Shown: positions 43,905 to 55,532, counted from the stretch's first letter. The stretch: DNA of 64,000 nucleotides from Adiantum capillus-veneris (GCA_014529385.2 CM043971.1:84423340-84487339); one strand, 5' to 3'. Translations and numbers: made by a program. The notes: a model not told the origin generated them from the sequence alone.

Positions 43905-44496
43905 ATGGCTTGTGTATTTTTTTGTAGAATCAATCTTTAGCATAGTCAAGTAGTTTGCATGAATCACGAAAATTTGTATGATCCCTTCATTCCCATTGCA
44001 AGGCAAAAGGTACACATAATTGTTAGTACTAAGTTGCAACTTCAACGTGTCATTGGTAGAATTTTAGGTCCTCTTAGGTTGGCCGAGATGAACGCTTCAG
44101 TAAATCCTTTTATTTTGCCTCTCATTAGGTACGACCTTAGTTTGGACGTCTATATTTTTGTTTTGTTTTAAGCATTAGGTCATGCATAGACCATGGATAA
44201 TGGCCCAGGAATAGAGATTTTCCCCTTCCATTTCACTCCACACATTAGAATAAACATTGCAATTAGTAGGAAAATCCATTTTCAACAACGTATGGTGTTC
44301 ATGTTTGGTGCCCAAAGAGTAGGAGAAATTCTCGCATCACCAAACCCTGTCATCCTACCTCTTATTGATTATCATAGGTCGTTTGATGTGAATATCTTTA
44401 TTTTGTTGTAGAATAGATTGCAAGCTAGAAAACATTATTGTGTAAATCTTTTTAGGGAAGAAAAACAAAAACGGGTGTCACTTTGAAATCAATTCA
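43905..44496 (+). other. Leader of D2 with two small ORFs
   Basis: About 590 bp before gag. Small ORFs at 43959-44171 (MNHENLYDPFIPIARQKVHI...) and 44193-44411 (MDNGPGIEIFPFHFTPHIRI...) correspond to those of D1 at 39734 and 39968. Both remain open in both copies although D1 and D2 differ at many sites. The second half of each small ORF resembles the other. Confidence 0.45.
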
Positions 44497-46551
44497 ATGG
44501 AAAGCCAACGCCAAATGTCTGGGTATCCTCTTTTCTTTGGAGAGCCTGGAGAGGATGCAGAATTATTTTTAGCGAATTTCAAGATGTCTTGCCGTATCAA
44601 GAGGATAATAACTGATCAAGAACGTGTAGAAATGTTTGAGGTGGTCCTTAGGAAAGATGCTAGCACTTGGTTTGACTCTTTGCCTGAGGAAGTTAAGGGG
44701 AATTACACAGAAGTTTTGAATCATTTCAAGAAATACTTCTTTGATCCCCAAAACACTCAAAAATTATGGCAAGACATTGTTTCTCATAAGCAAAAAGACT
44801 TAGATGACTACTACTTGTACAAGCAAGAGTTTCTATGTCTTTGGGCTCTATGGATACGAAATGTTGCTAACCCTGGTGATGGTGCAGAATTTCTAAAGAA
44901 GGAGAGGTTCATAGCCAGACTCTTTCCTAACCTTAAGGTAAAAGTTGAGGCGGGTGCACCTGCTACCTTTGATGCAGCTGAAACTAGAGCTACTGAGAAA
45001 TATAGGAAACTCAAGTGCTTAAGGGGAGAGGTTCCAATAGAAGGTCTTAGACCCAAAGGTAAGTCACAAGCATCAACATCGAGGGAGCTTCCTGAGGTAA
45101 CGGCGAAAGTAATTGAGAAGTTAAACGAATCTTTAAGCAGCCTGTCAATTCACCTTGCACAAGCTGTAGGTCCAAAGGGACAAGCAAAGAAGTCTGAAGA
45201 GCGAGATCCACGACCTAGGAGATTCTTGCAATGTTGGAATTGCAGAGAGTCTGGACATGGGATGTATAATTGTCCTTGGCCCCGTGGGGAGCCAGGGAGA
45301 CCTAACTTGAATTACCCAGTGATGAATACAGGTGAAGGAACTTGTCAACAACCAGGGCTTCTACAAAGACCAAATGGACCAAGACCACCTCCACAAGGGG
45401 TAGAAGGAGTTCCACCTTTGCCAGATCCAAATGTGCATGTGGTAGAGGTGACAAACTCAAATGAGGTTGACATGGAAGCAAATGGCATTAAGCGTGGCCG
45501 AGGAAAAGGTAAAGAGAAAGAGGGTGTCCCATCACAGAGTGACCATGGACAAGGCAAGAAGGCAAAGGAGACCAAGGAAGCTAAGAGGACTCGACGTCGT
45601 ATCAATCTCCAAGACTTCCCTCTTGGACATGGTATGGCTCCATACAACCTGTTGGAAGACATGCGAGGTAAGGGTCCTGATATCTCATGGCCTCAGTTTC
45701 TTGCATTATGCCCACAAGTTAGGAGGGATTTAACAAAGGCAGTTAGCACTAAGAGAAAGGTAAAAGATAGTTTTCCTGTTGTAAAAATTGCACATGCTGA
45801 AATGAACGAGGATATTATACCTGTGCTAGATTGTTACATTAAAGGAAGATTGGTTAGGAAAGGTCTAGTGGATGGGGGTGCACAAATTTGCATCATGACA
45901 GAAGGGCTCATGCAAAGACTAGGCATGCACATCCATGAGACACCTGAAATCAAAGTGAAAATGGCAAACAATAGCAAGGCTAGGTGCGTAGGCATTTGTA
46001 AAAATGTTTTTGTGGAGGCCTTTGGCATTAAGAAGGTAGTGGATTTCTATGTCATGTCTACCAAGGGAAATGGTTACCCATTTATCCTAGGAAGACCATG
46101 GCTAATGAAAATGCAAGCTTTGCAGGATTGGGAGAGTGGGAAATTAATTTGCAGGAATGACAATCATAAGAAGGTTGTCTTTGACATGAAGGAGCAACGC
46201 CAAGAGGAGCTCCATGAAGAATCATCTCAAAGTGAGACGGAAGAAGGTTGGACCGATAGAACTTCAGAAGAAGAAAGTAGCGGCAGCATTACTGAAGAGG
46301 AGTCTTCCATCGAAGTCATGGGGGTAAGGTTTAAGCCAAGCAACCAAGAGACCTCTTGTCAAGGCTTGGAGGAGGGAGGTCCTCAAGAGAACCAAAAGGT
46401 GGAAGATGAAGGAATGTTAGAAGGTATGTTGTCTACAACACTTACAAAGGATGAAAGAGAGGAGTTCAAATGTGTGCTAAGGAAATTTCCGAGGCTTTTT
46501 GCTAAAGACTACACCAATGTGCGTGGAGTAGATGTTGTTCAACAAGATTGA
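44497..46551 (+). CDS. D2 gag-protease
   Basis: 684 codons from ATG 44497 (MESQRQMSGYPLFFGEPGED). The Gag domain lies at about residues 10-150 (DASTWFDSLPEEVKGNYTEV, QEFLCLWALWIRNVANPG), with a zinc knuckle at 45232-45273 (CWNCRESGHGMYNC). A basic linker (KRGRGKGKEKEG, KKAKETKEAKRTRRR) follows. The aspartic protease has the active-site string LVDGGAQICIM (Asp at 45871) and the hallmark FILGRPWLMKMQALQDWESG. An acidic Ser/Glu-rich region and the start of the reverse transcriptase come next. The frame is lost near 46540 (ends RGVDVVQQD), and pol continues one frame over. The active-site Ser/Thr is Gly, so proteolysis may be lost. Confidence 0.82.
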   Translation: MESQRQMSGYPLFFGEPGEDAELFLANFKMSCRIKRIITDQERVEMFEVVLRKDASTWFDSLPEEVKGNYTEVLNHFKKYFFDPQNTQKLWQDIVSHKQKDLDDYYLYKQEFLCLWALWIRNVANPGDGAEFLKKERFIARLFPNLKVKVEAGAPATFDAAETRATEKYRKLKCLRGEVPIEGLRPKGKSQASTSRELPEVTAKVIEKLNESLSSLSIHLAQAVGPKGQAKKSEERDPRPRRFLQCWNCRESGHGMYNCPWPRGEPGRPNLNYPVMNTGEGTCQQPGLLQRPNGPRPPPQGVEGVPPLPDPNVHVVEVTNSNEVDMEANGIKRGRGKGKEKEGVPSQSDHGQGKKAKETKEAKRTRRRINLQDFPLGHGMAPYNLLEDMRGKGPDISWPQFLALCPQVRRDLTKAVSTKRKVKDSFPVVKIAHAEMNEDIIPVLDCYIKGRLVRKGLVDGGAQICIMTEGLMQRLGMHIHETPEIKVKMANNSKARCVGICKNVFVEAFGIKKVVDFYVMSTKGNGYPFILGRPWLMKMQALQDWESGKLICRNDNHKKVVFDMKEQRQEELHEESSQSETEEGWTDRTSEEESSGSITEEESSIEVMGVRFKPSNQETSCQGLEEGGPQENQKVEDEGMLEGMLSTTLTKDEREEFKCVLRKFPRLFAKDYTNVRGVDVVQQD

Positions 46552-49500
46552 GTTGAAGCCAGAGGCCACACCTAAGGCTCAAAAGCTACGAAGGCTAGGA
46601 GTCATTAAGGAGCAGGCTCTACTCAAGGAGGAAAGAAAGCTTCTAGCAGCAGGTTTCATTTATCCAGTGGAGAATTCAAAGTGGGTCTCTCCCGTTGTTG
46701 TCACTCCTAAGAAAAACGGCAAGTGGAGGGTGTGTGTGGATTATCGTCCACTTAATGAGGCAACAAAAAGAGATCACTTTCCCCTCCCATTTCAGGATGA
46801 GATACTAAATGAAGTAGCTGGTCATGAGAAGTACACTGTGTGTGATGGCTACTCGGGTTACTTTCAAATAGGTATCGCATTGGAGGATCAAATGAAAACA
46901 ACCTTTATCACTCCTTGAGGTTATTATGCTTTTAGAGTCATGCCATTTGTCCTGACAAATGCTCTTGCACCTTTCCAACGCTTCATGAACATGGTGTTTC
47001 AATCATTCTTTGGAAAGTCCATTAGGGTTTTTATTGATGATTTTTGCATTTATAGCTCAAAGTCATTGCATCTACAAAGGGTAGAAGAAGGTTTAAAGAA
47101 GCTCTATGACATGGGAGGTCAACTCAACCCGGACAAGTGTCACATAGCTGAGGATGAAGTGATCTTGCTTGGTCACAAGGTTTCCTATAAAGGCATTGAG
47201 GTGGATCCTTCAAAGGCAAAGGCTCTTATTGAGCTCCCCTCACCCAAGAATCTCAAAGAGGTCATATCATTCATTCAAAAAGTGAAGTATATGTCACGCT
47301 TTATTCACTTAGCTTCGGAGTTGCTTCATCCTTTGCAAAAGTTGACCCAACAAGTAGAATTTGCATGGTCTGATGAGCTTGAAGAGTATTTTTGTAACAT
47401 TAAAGTCATTTTGTCAGAGCTACCAACACTCATGCCTCCTTGTTGGGAGTACACATTCTTTGTTAGCTCTAGTGTTGGAAGGGAAACAATTGGTGCTGTG
47501 TTGCTACAACAAGATCCCCACAGTACAAGGATGCGACCCATCTACTTTGCTAGTAGGGTCATGAATGCTTTGGAGAGAGACTACACAGAAGCAGAACTCA
47601 TGATGCTTTCTCTCATGTTTGCGGTGAGAAAGTTTAGATCCTACCTGCTACCAAAACCTTTTGTAATTCTCACTGCAGAGAATTTGTTCCCTTGGGTGTC
47701 ATCTCAAATGAATCTTAGTACTAGGATCTCAAAGTGGATTATGGAGTTGCAAGAGTTTCAATACTCTTTCAAGGTAGAAGATAGTGTGCGTGCACAATTG
47801 GCAGGGATTCTCACTTATAGGGTGCATGAAAAGGAGATTAAGGTGCCTGAAGTAAAGACCCTACCATTACCACCACCAAAAAGTATTCCTAATGATTTTA
47901 CCTTGTTCTTTGATGGAGCTTTTCGTCAAGCCACAGGAAAAGCAGGGGGGGGGCTAGTGTTGCTCAACCCAAGTGGAGAGGTGGTCATGAAAGAGAAGTT
48001 CAATCTACCAAGTTCAGCTAGCAACAATGAAGCAAAATATGACACACTAATTCATGGTTTGAAGATGTGCATTGGCCAAGGGATACAACGCCTCATGGTA
48101 AAGGGAGATGCACTTCTCATTGTTAAACAGATTTTAGGCATTTGGGCATGCAAGAATGAAAGCTTACGGACAAAAGTTCATGCCATTCGTAGATTGTTTA
48201 ATCAATTTGAAGAAGTGCAACTATATCATATTCATAGGAAACAGAATGAAGATGCCAATTTACTTGCACAGCAAGTAGTTACATGTGTTGAGAAAGAAGT
48301 GCAGGTCATCATGGTGGCAGCAACTGTCAAGCAACCGAGATACCAGGGATTGGAGTCATTGACTCCCATTATTAGCTACATTTTGGAGGGCGAGTTTCCA
48401 CCAGACTTCATGAAGGCTCATAAGAGGAGACTCATGAAGAAGGCAAGCGCATATCTCTTCCTAGAAGGCTCCCTCTATCAAAGAGGGAGGGATCAAGTAT
48501 GCAGAAGAGTACCAACTATTGAGGAAATTCCAGCCATTCTAAAAGGTTTGCATGAAGAGGCATGTGGTGGTCATTTTTCCCAAGAATTAACTGTGAAGAA
48601 GATTTTGCTTGCAGGGTATGTTTGGCCAAGTCTGCATGTGGATGTCCAACATTGGTGTAAAAGTTGTCACAATTGTCAGGTAAATGGGAATAGAAGATTG
48701 ATTTATGATCCAAGGCAAATTGTGCTTGCAAATGGACCCTTTGAAAAGTGGGGCATTGATGCTATGGGTCCTCTGCTTAGGACAAAAAATGGTAAACTCT
48801 ACATTCTAGTGGCTGTAGACTATATGACTAGGTGGGTGGAAGCACAAAGTGTGGCAAAGGTAAATGAGAGGACAGTGAGCAAATTCGTCTACACTCACAT
48901 TTGTTGTAGATTTGGCACACCTTTGGAGATTGTTTCTGATAATGGTCCAGGGTTTAGAAAGGGATTGCTCACAGAAGTCTGTGAAGAACTTCACATTCTA
49001 CATCGTCACAGTACACTCTACTATCCCCAATCAAATGGTTTGGTAGAAAAAGCTAATGGTGTCATTGCAGGCATCATTAGAAAGATGGTGAAAAACAAGA
49101 CAAAGTTGTGGGATGACTTCTTGGATGGTGCCTTGTGGGCGTATCGAACCACATATAGGGAAGCCACGGAGTTCACACCGTTTCACTTGGTCTATGGTCA
49201 AGAGTCTTTACAGCCAATTGAGCTAAACATTCCAACAATGCGACTTCATGGCAAATCAGCACAAGATGATCAAGAAGCATGGATGGATCAACTTCTTACC
49301 TTAGCTGAGCTTGAGTGGAAAAGAGAAGCAGCATACGAGTGCTATAAGAGGAAAGCCACACAGACAAAGGAGAAGATTGACAAGAAACTGAAGGACAAAG
49401 GCATCAATGAAGGAGATCTTGTGCTAAGGTATGCCAATCGACTCGATAATCGTTTTGATGCCAAATTTGAAACGAGATGGCAAGGGCCATATATAGTCAA

Positions 49501-49777
49501 GAAGGCTTTCAATTCAAGTTACTATCAGCTTATGGACTTGAATAGTAAAGAGCACTCCAGGAAAGTAAACGGGTATCGCTTGAAGCCCTATTTGAGTCGC
49601 CTTCTACCAAAGGATCTACCAAAGATCAGTCAAAAGGCCACTGTCTCATGTAAGTATTGTTACATGAAGCATGAGTGTAACTCTAGCCAAAATTCTGAGG
49701 GGCCAAACAATAAAGATCTCGTCAAGGACTCTGAAGCACTCTCTTTGGAAAAGATGCTCTATGATGATGGTACATGA
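46532..49777 (+). pseudogene. D2 reverse transcriptase, RNase H, archaeal-type RNase H, integrase
   Basis: One frame interrupted only by TGA at 46916-46918 inside reverse transcriptase (FITP, stop, GYYAFRVMPF). Reverse transcriptase: NSKWVSPVVVTPKKNGKWRV, CVDYRPLN, YTVCDGYSGYFQI, VFIDDFCIYS. RNase H 1 (about 47455-47810) has lost acidic residues: FVSSSVGRETIGAVLLQ and VILTAENLFPW stand where Asp is usual. Archaeal-type RNase H (about 47885-48290): LFFDGAFRQ, SNNEAKYDTLIHGL, VKGDALLIVKQI, NEDANLLAQQ. Integrase: H2C2 (GLHEEACGGHF, CHNC), core with KWGIDAMGPLL, VSDNGPGF and NGLVEKANG, and WQGPYIV in the C-terminal domain. Close to intact but cannot be translated in one piece. Confidence 0.85.
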
Positions 49778-49790
49778 ATATACCATCATC

Positions 49791-49801
49791 CAGGGGGAGG
49801 G
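49791..49801 (+). promoter_or_regulatory. Polypurine tract of D2
   Basis: CAGGGGGAGGG, then CTAA and the LTR start TGATAGCC. Identical at 41283-41293 in D1. Confidence 0.7.
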
Positions 49802-49805
49802 CTAA

Positions 49806-52287
49806 TGATAGCCATTTTTTGGCTCTTTGTAATTGCCACAGTGAGTTACCTCACCCTACCAAAATCACCCAAACAATGTGGCTATCCCTACCATTTCACT
49901 GTACATAGGCGTGCGTGAGTCACGGGACTTTTCCCATATCTTCTTTAAAAACCCTCAATTAACTAGTCATTGGGCTAGTTGAGCCAAAAAAATTAAAAAA
50001 AATCAAGAATATAAGTATATTATGGCCCATGCGTATGTAAATATTTCTTTGTATATAGGGCCTAAATAAAAGATTTTTTCATAATTATTTTGGTATTTAT
50101 TTAAATATGTCTACCTAGGTGTGTGTTATTTATGCTCTGTACATTGTCTCACCATTACCACAATTTTCCTTACCATTTTTCATACTCTTTATTCCATATA
50201 GAAATATTTTCATGTAAGCTTCTCTTATATTTGGTGTAACTCCACCCCAACAAAAATCCAAAAAAACTAGTTTTATTTATGTGTATATTTTTTCACTATT
50301 GTGATTTTTCCCTTCCTACATCTTTTTTGTTTTTGTTTTTTTTCTAAAAAATTAGAACACCAAAAATATTTATCTTTTTATGGTAGCCTCATAATGAGAG
50401 AGATTTCTTTTGACCCCTTTATATTTTTTTCACTTATATTATTTATATTTGACATGTACATATTTTTTAGACCCCTCAATATTTGATTTTCTTAGTTGTA
50501 CTATTCACTTATATCATAATCTCAACAATATCTTCAATTATAGACCTACCAAATAAGGTCAAGGGTAGGTGGCATGCATACATGCACTATGGAGGGCTCA
50601 CTCTTGGAGGTATTTAAAAGAATCATCCAAAGAAGGACCCCACAAGGACCTTGTGCAGTGGAAAAAAACGGTCGATTTTACTGAATTTTTAAAGTTCACT
50701 TGCTCTCTGAATTTGAAAAGGTGATACAAACAAAAGTTGTAGCTCGTGGGCTGAACTTTTGCCTCAAATGTTTTCATATTTTTTTGAGCTACGAGCTGTG
50801 AGCTATGATTTTATTAGTGGACCTCAGTTTTCCCATGCTATGCAGCCACACTCTCTCTTCCACTTTATCATTTTCCTCTTTCACACACACTTCTCCACTC
50901 ATCATCCCCACCTCTCTCACCACTCCTCTCTGCACCCTACTCACCTTCTCCTCAACCTTGAAGAATAAGAGAAACCATGGTGAACTCATACCTCCAACAC
51001 ACAATTCCATTCCAAAATTGACCACCTAGTCTCATTTTTCCTCCTCCAATTTACCCATATCTATAAAAAAAACCACAAAATTCAGCCTCTTCTCTTAAAA
51101 GACAGCATCATGGTGGTTGATTACTCAGCTTCAATTACCTTGTCTCTCAAGGAAGGTCAAGAGTGGAGAAAAAATGTACCGTCAAAGCTAGTGGACCGTC
51201 AACAAGCGTCAAAATTGGCCCTACTCAAGACACTTGGAGCATCAACCTTGTATGAAATCCACCTTTTCTTACCTCTTAAGAGTTTTTCTTCCTTATTTGT
51301 ATCCTACATGGATACTCCCATTGTAAATATCCAATTCCATTTGTAAATTAATACTAACTCTACTAACACTAACCCACTATGAAAAGTCCTATCACCTCCA
51401 TTTCTCTCCTCTCTCTTTCCCCACCAACTTCTTGATAATTCCAAGGAAAAGAAATTAGATAAATTGCTGAAAATCTAACCCAACCATGGTTAGAGGAGTA
51501 ACCCTAGCCTTCAAAATTGCTATAAAAGGAGGGTGTAGCTAGCACAAAAGGGGGGAGCCATAAGCAAGAGCACTTTGCTATAGCTTGAGAAGCCAAGCTC
51601 AACCTCTCTAGAAGGAGCTCTTGAGTGGAAGCTCATTGTCTTATGCATGTGCATGTGTTGTAATAGGGGATTAGCAAGGGAACTCTATGCCATTGTAGGA
51701 GAGAGAGTGATCATTCAATTGAGAGTAGGAAATCTATCATATCTCCTACTAGTGTAAGCCCAACATTTGCTGAATCAAGGAGGGTGGATTTGGACTAAGC
51801 TTGGATACTTTGTCTCCCTTCCAACGTGAAGTAATGGACAACAATGATGCGTAAGTGTCTTGGTGTTTTTTGTTAAGTTCTTGATAGCTTGTCTCTGGTG
51901 TTGTCATCAATCTAGCCATAAATCCCACATACTGTAAGAGGGCGACAGGGTGGAGAGGACTCCCCTGGCCCTAAGACAGTGATTGGGGTGGCTTTTCTTG
52001 TGATGTGTTGTGGTGAAATTTACGCAAGCTATGTTGAACAAATACTAATATTACTTTGATTTGTCATGACAGATTTGTAAGAAGGTATTTAATGCAACAA
52101 GCACCCCCTCCCCCTTTCTCTCTCTTTCTTAAATATATAGTTGTGTTTGCTTGATCATTGCCGATACATTTCAAAGCAGCCCGAGCACTATCTCTCTCTC
52201 TCTCTCTCTCTCTCTCGCTCTCTCTCTCTCTCGCTCTACGCGTCCTAGTTCGCATCCAAAACTAGGTGGTGCCCCAAATTTGTGTAA
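49806..52287 (+). repeat. Family-D LTR 3 (3'-truncated)
   Basis: Begins TGATAGCC and follows LTR 2 closely through the TATA box (51521-51529) and CT tract (52191-52236). It stops matching after AAATTTGTGTA at 52287, whereas LTRs 1 and 2 go on for about 140 bp. Confidence 0.8.
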
Positions 52288-52843
52288 GGACGTCTAATCA
52301 TTAGGTAAATAATTCAAAATCTAGACTTAATCTTTGTATTCAACCGTAACCTATCCAAGATTAAATTTATAGTCTTAATTGATAAATTCTTGACCTAGTA
52401 ATTTCTTATTTGTCTATATAAGCATGATAACTTTTTCCACCGCTTCCCTAAGGTTTTTCTAAGCTTTCCTAACTTTCTTATAATTTTCTATATCTTTTTC
52501 CCAATTTTCCCATCAACTTTTAAGCTAATATTCTACTTATTTTGGGCTTCATATTTATTGTATTTATTTCTCTTAAAGATTTCATTTCCTTAATTTGATA
52601 TCATAGGTTTGCACTTACTATAATTTTTCTAAAAAAATTTAACCACAAAGTCTATTTATTTTAATTAATCATTTGCTAAAAATAAAACTTTTGGTCAATT
52701 ATAATTTCATAACCTCACTAAATAACTATGGTATAATTACCACAAGTAGATTATGATATTTTTGACTTTTGGTAATTATCTTATTATTTTCCAACTTAGT
52801 TATAAATTTTCCATCTTCAATTTTCAGCTAAAATTAGGATTAT
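52288..52843. other. AT-rich sequence between D LTR 3 and the 152-bp array
   Basis: About 550 bp, very AT-rich, with no gene. A partial, more diverged repeat unit may begin in its last part (CATCTTCAATTTTCAGCTAAAA near 52812). Confidence 0.4.
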
Positions 52844-55100
52844 TTGACTTAAATAAATACTTATACTACTTTTCTAACCTTGACATATTTATCACGGCAT
52901 CTTTATTATGTGAGCTAATTGTGATAAATAGAATGTAATCATATAGCATGATTTACTAATTTCTCCCTTGAAATTTCCACCAAAATTAGTTTATTTTGAC
53001 TTAGATAAATATCTATACTACTTTTCTAACCTTGGCATAATTATAACGGCCTTTTTACCCTATAATACAGCTCTGATAAATAGCATGTAATTATAGCACA
53101 TGATTTACTAGTTTCCCTCTTTAGTTTTTAGCTAAAAATAGTGTAATTGGACTTAGATAAATACCTATACTACGTTTCGAACCTTGGAATAACTATCACG
53201 GTCTCTTTACCCTATAATATAGCTCTGATAAATAGCATGTAATTATATAGCATGATTTACTAATTTCCCTCTTTAATTCTTAGCAAAAAATGGTGTAATT
53301 TGACATAGATAAATATGTATACTACTTTTCTAACCTTGGCATAATTATCACAGCCTATTTACCCTATAATATAGCTCTGATAAATAGCATGTAGTCATAT
53401 AGCATGATTTACTAAATTCCCTCTTTAGTTTTTAGCTAAAAGTAGTGTAATTTGACTTAGATAAATATCTATACTACTTTTCTAATCTTGGCATAAATAT
53501 CATGACCTCTTCATCCTATAATACAGCTCTAAAAAATAGCATGTAATCATATAATATGGTTTACTAATTTCCCTCTTTAGCTTTTAGCTAAAAATAGTGT
53601 AATTTGACTTAGATAAATATCTATACTACTTTTCTAACCTTGGAATAATTATCACAGCTTCTTCACCCCATAATATAGCTCTCAAAAATAGCATGTAATC
53701 ATATAGCATGATTTACTAATTTTCCTCTTTAGTTTTTAGCTAGAAATAGTGTAATTTGACCTAGATAAATATCTATACTACTTTTCTAACCTTGACATAA
53801 TTATCACGGCTTTTCTACCCTATACTATAGCTCTGATAAATAGCATGTAACTATAGAACATGATTTACTAATTTCCCTCTTTAATTTACCCCTAAAAATA
53901 ACGTAATTCCATTAAGATAATTAGTTAAACTTATTATCTGAGATCAACATAATTATCACGGATTTAATAACCTTTAGTTAACCTCTAATAAATAATTCAA
54001 TTCAATTTGAATCTATTTGCTAATTTTCCCTATTTAATTTGTCTAAAAATCAGAGTTTTTCTACTAACATAATTATCTAAATTAATTATCTGAGCTTCAC
54101 CTAATTATCACGGGTTTCTTAATATTTAATTAACCCTGGATAAATATATCACAGCATTTGAATTAAATTTAGTAATTTCCCCTATTTAAATTACTCAAAA
54201 AACAAAGTAATTCTACTAACTTAATTAGCTAGATTAACTTTCTGAGCTTCTCCTAATTATCATGGATTCTTGAACACCTAATGAACTACTGATAAATATA
54301 TCACAGCATTTAAAATCCATTTACTAATTTTCCCTATTTAAATTACTCAAAAAACATAGTATTTCTTCTAAATTAATTAGCTAGATTACTTTTCTGAGCA
54401 CCTAATTAACTTAATTAACCACTGATAAATATATCACAACATTGGAATTCCATTTACTAATTTCCCCTATTTAAATTACTCAAAAAAGAGAGTATTTCTG
54501 CTAACTTATTTAGCTAGATTAATTTTTTGAGCTTCTTCTAATTATCACGGGTTCTTGAACACCTAATAAACTACTGGTAAATATATCACAACATTTGAAA
54601 TCCATTTACTATTTTCCCCTATTTAAATTACTCAAAAAACAGAGTTTTTCTGCTAAATTAACTAGCTAGATTAATTTTCTGAGCTTCTCCTAATTATCAC
54701 GGTTTTTGAACACCTCGTTAACTACTGATAAATATGTCACAACATTTGAATTACATTTACTAATTTTCCTTATTTAAATTACTCACAAAACAGAGTATTT
54801 CTACTAACTTAATTATCTAGATTAATTTTCTGAGCTTCTTCTAATTATCACGGGTTCTTGAACACCTAATTAACTACTGGTAAATATATCACAACATTTG
54901 AAATCCATTTACTAATTTCCCCTATCTAAATTACTCAAAAAATAGAGTTTTTCTGCTAAATTAATTTTCTGAGCTTCTCCTAATTATCACGGGTTCTTGA
55001 ACACCTAATTAACTACTCATAAATATATCACAACATTTGAAATCCATTTACTAATTTTCGCTATTAAAATTGCTCAAAAAACAGAGTAGTTATGCCTAAT
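52844..55100. repeat. Tandem array of a ~152-bp AT-rich repeat, about 16 units
   Basis: An anchor (TTTGACTTAGATAAATA in the left half, TTTCT(G/A)CTAAATTAATTAG in the right half) recurs at about 52844, 52996, 53147, 53300, 53452, 53604, 53756, 53907, 54057, 54211, 54363, 54496, 54648, 54799, 54951 and 55090. Most steps are 150-153 bp, with two shorter units. Every unit keeps AATTATCACGG, GATAAATA and TTTACTAATTTCCC. Two subfamilies meet near 53.9 kb. No coding capacity. Confidence 0.92.
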
Positions 55101-55403
55101 TAATTACAAAAACTTCTCAGAAAATTATAGGATAATTTTACTAGATTAATAACTGTCTAATAAATCTTTGATAATTACTTCAACTTAATATAATCTTAAT
55201 TAATATATTTACCATCAATTCACGGTTAATTTGGCTAATTTCAGCCCTATTATAATAGGATAATTAATTAGCTTAGTATTACTAAGCTTAATTCTAATAA
55301 TCAACAGAGATTAATTAATTAAGAGAGGTTTGAGGAGCATACATAGGCCTAATCTTTGATTTATTAACAAATATCTTAATCTAACCTTGCTAATTAAGAA
55401 AGA

Positions 55404-55452
55404 TTAAACTAATTACCGTTTAGTTTAACCAATTAGAGATTAATCTCTAATT
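55404..55452. repeat. Two adjacent inverted repeats
   Basis: TTAAACTAA...TTAGTTTAA with a short loop (55404-55428), followed at once by the perfect palindrome ATTAGAGATTAATCTCTAAT (within 55431-55452). Confidence 0.7.
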
Positions 55453-55532
55453 ATTTCTACGTAGTGTTCTCTCTTAGATGAGAGAGAGAGTAGCAAGGCT
55501 CCGAGTCTGTGTAAAATGTGAAGCTAGGGGTC

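Larger units (their letters stand above)
41298..52287 (+). mobile_element. Tat-lineage retrotransposon D2 (nearly complete)
   Basis: LTR 2, primer site, leader, gag-pol with one frameshift and one stop, polypurine tract, LTR 3. The tandem arrangement of gypsy-type and archaeal-type RNase H before integrase places it in the Tat lineage (Ogre, Retand and relatives). LTR 3 loses similarity at 52287, about 140 bp before the expected end, so the 3' end is truncated. Confidence 0.82.

Noticed and set aside
37977-51029. ORFs of 74-78 codons on both strands, kept in all three D LTRs (37977, 42275 and 50789 minus; matching plus ORFs)
   Set aside because: The LTR copies are similar enough that ORFs persist by descent, and both strands are open. 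There is no sign of selection and no older copy to compare.
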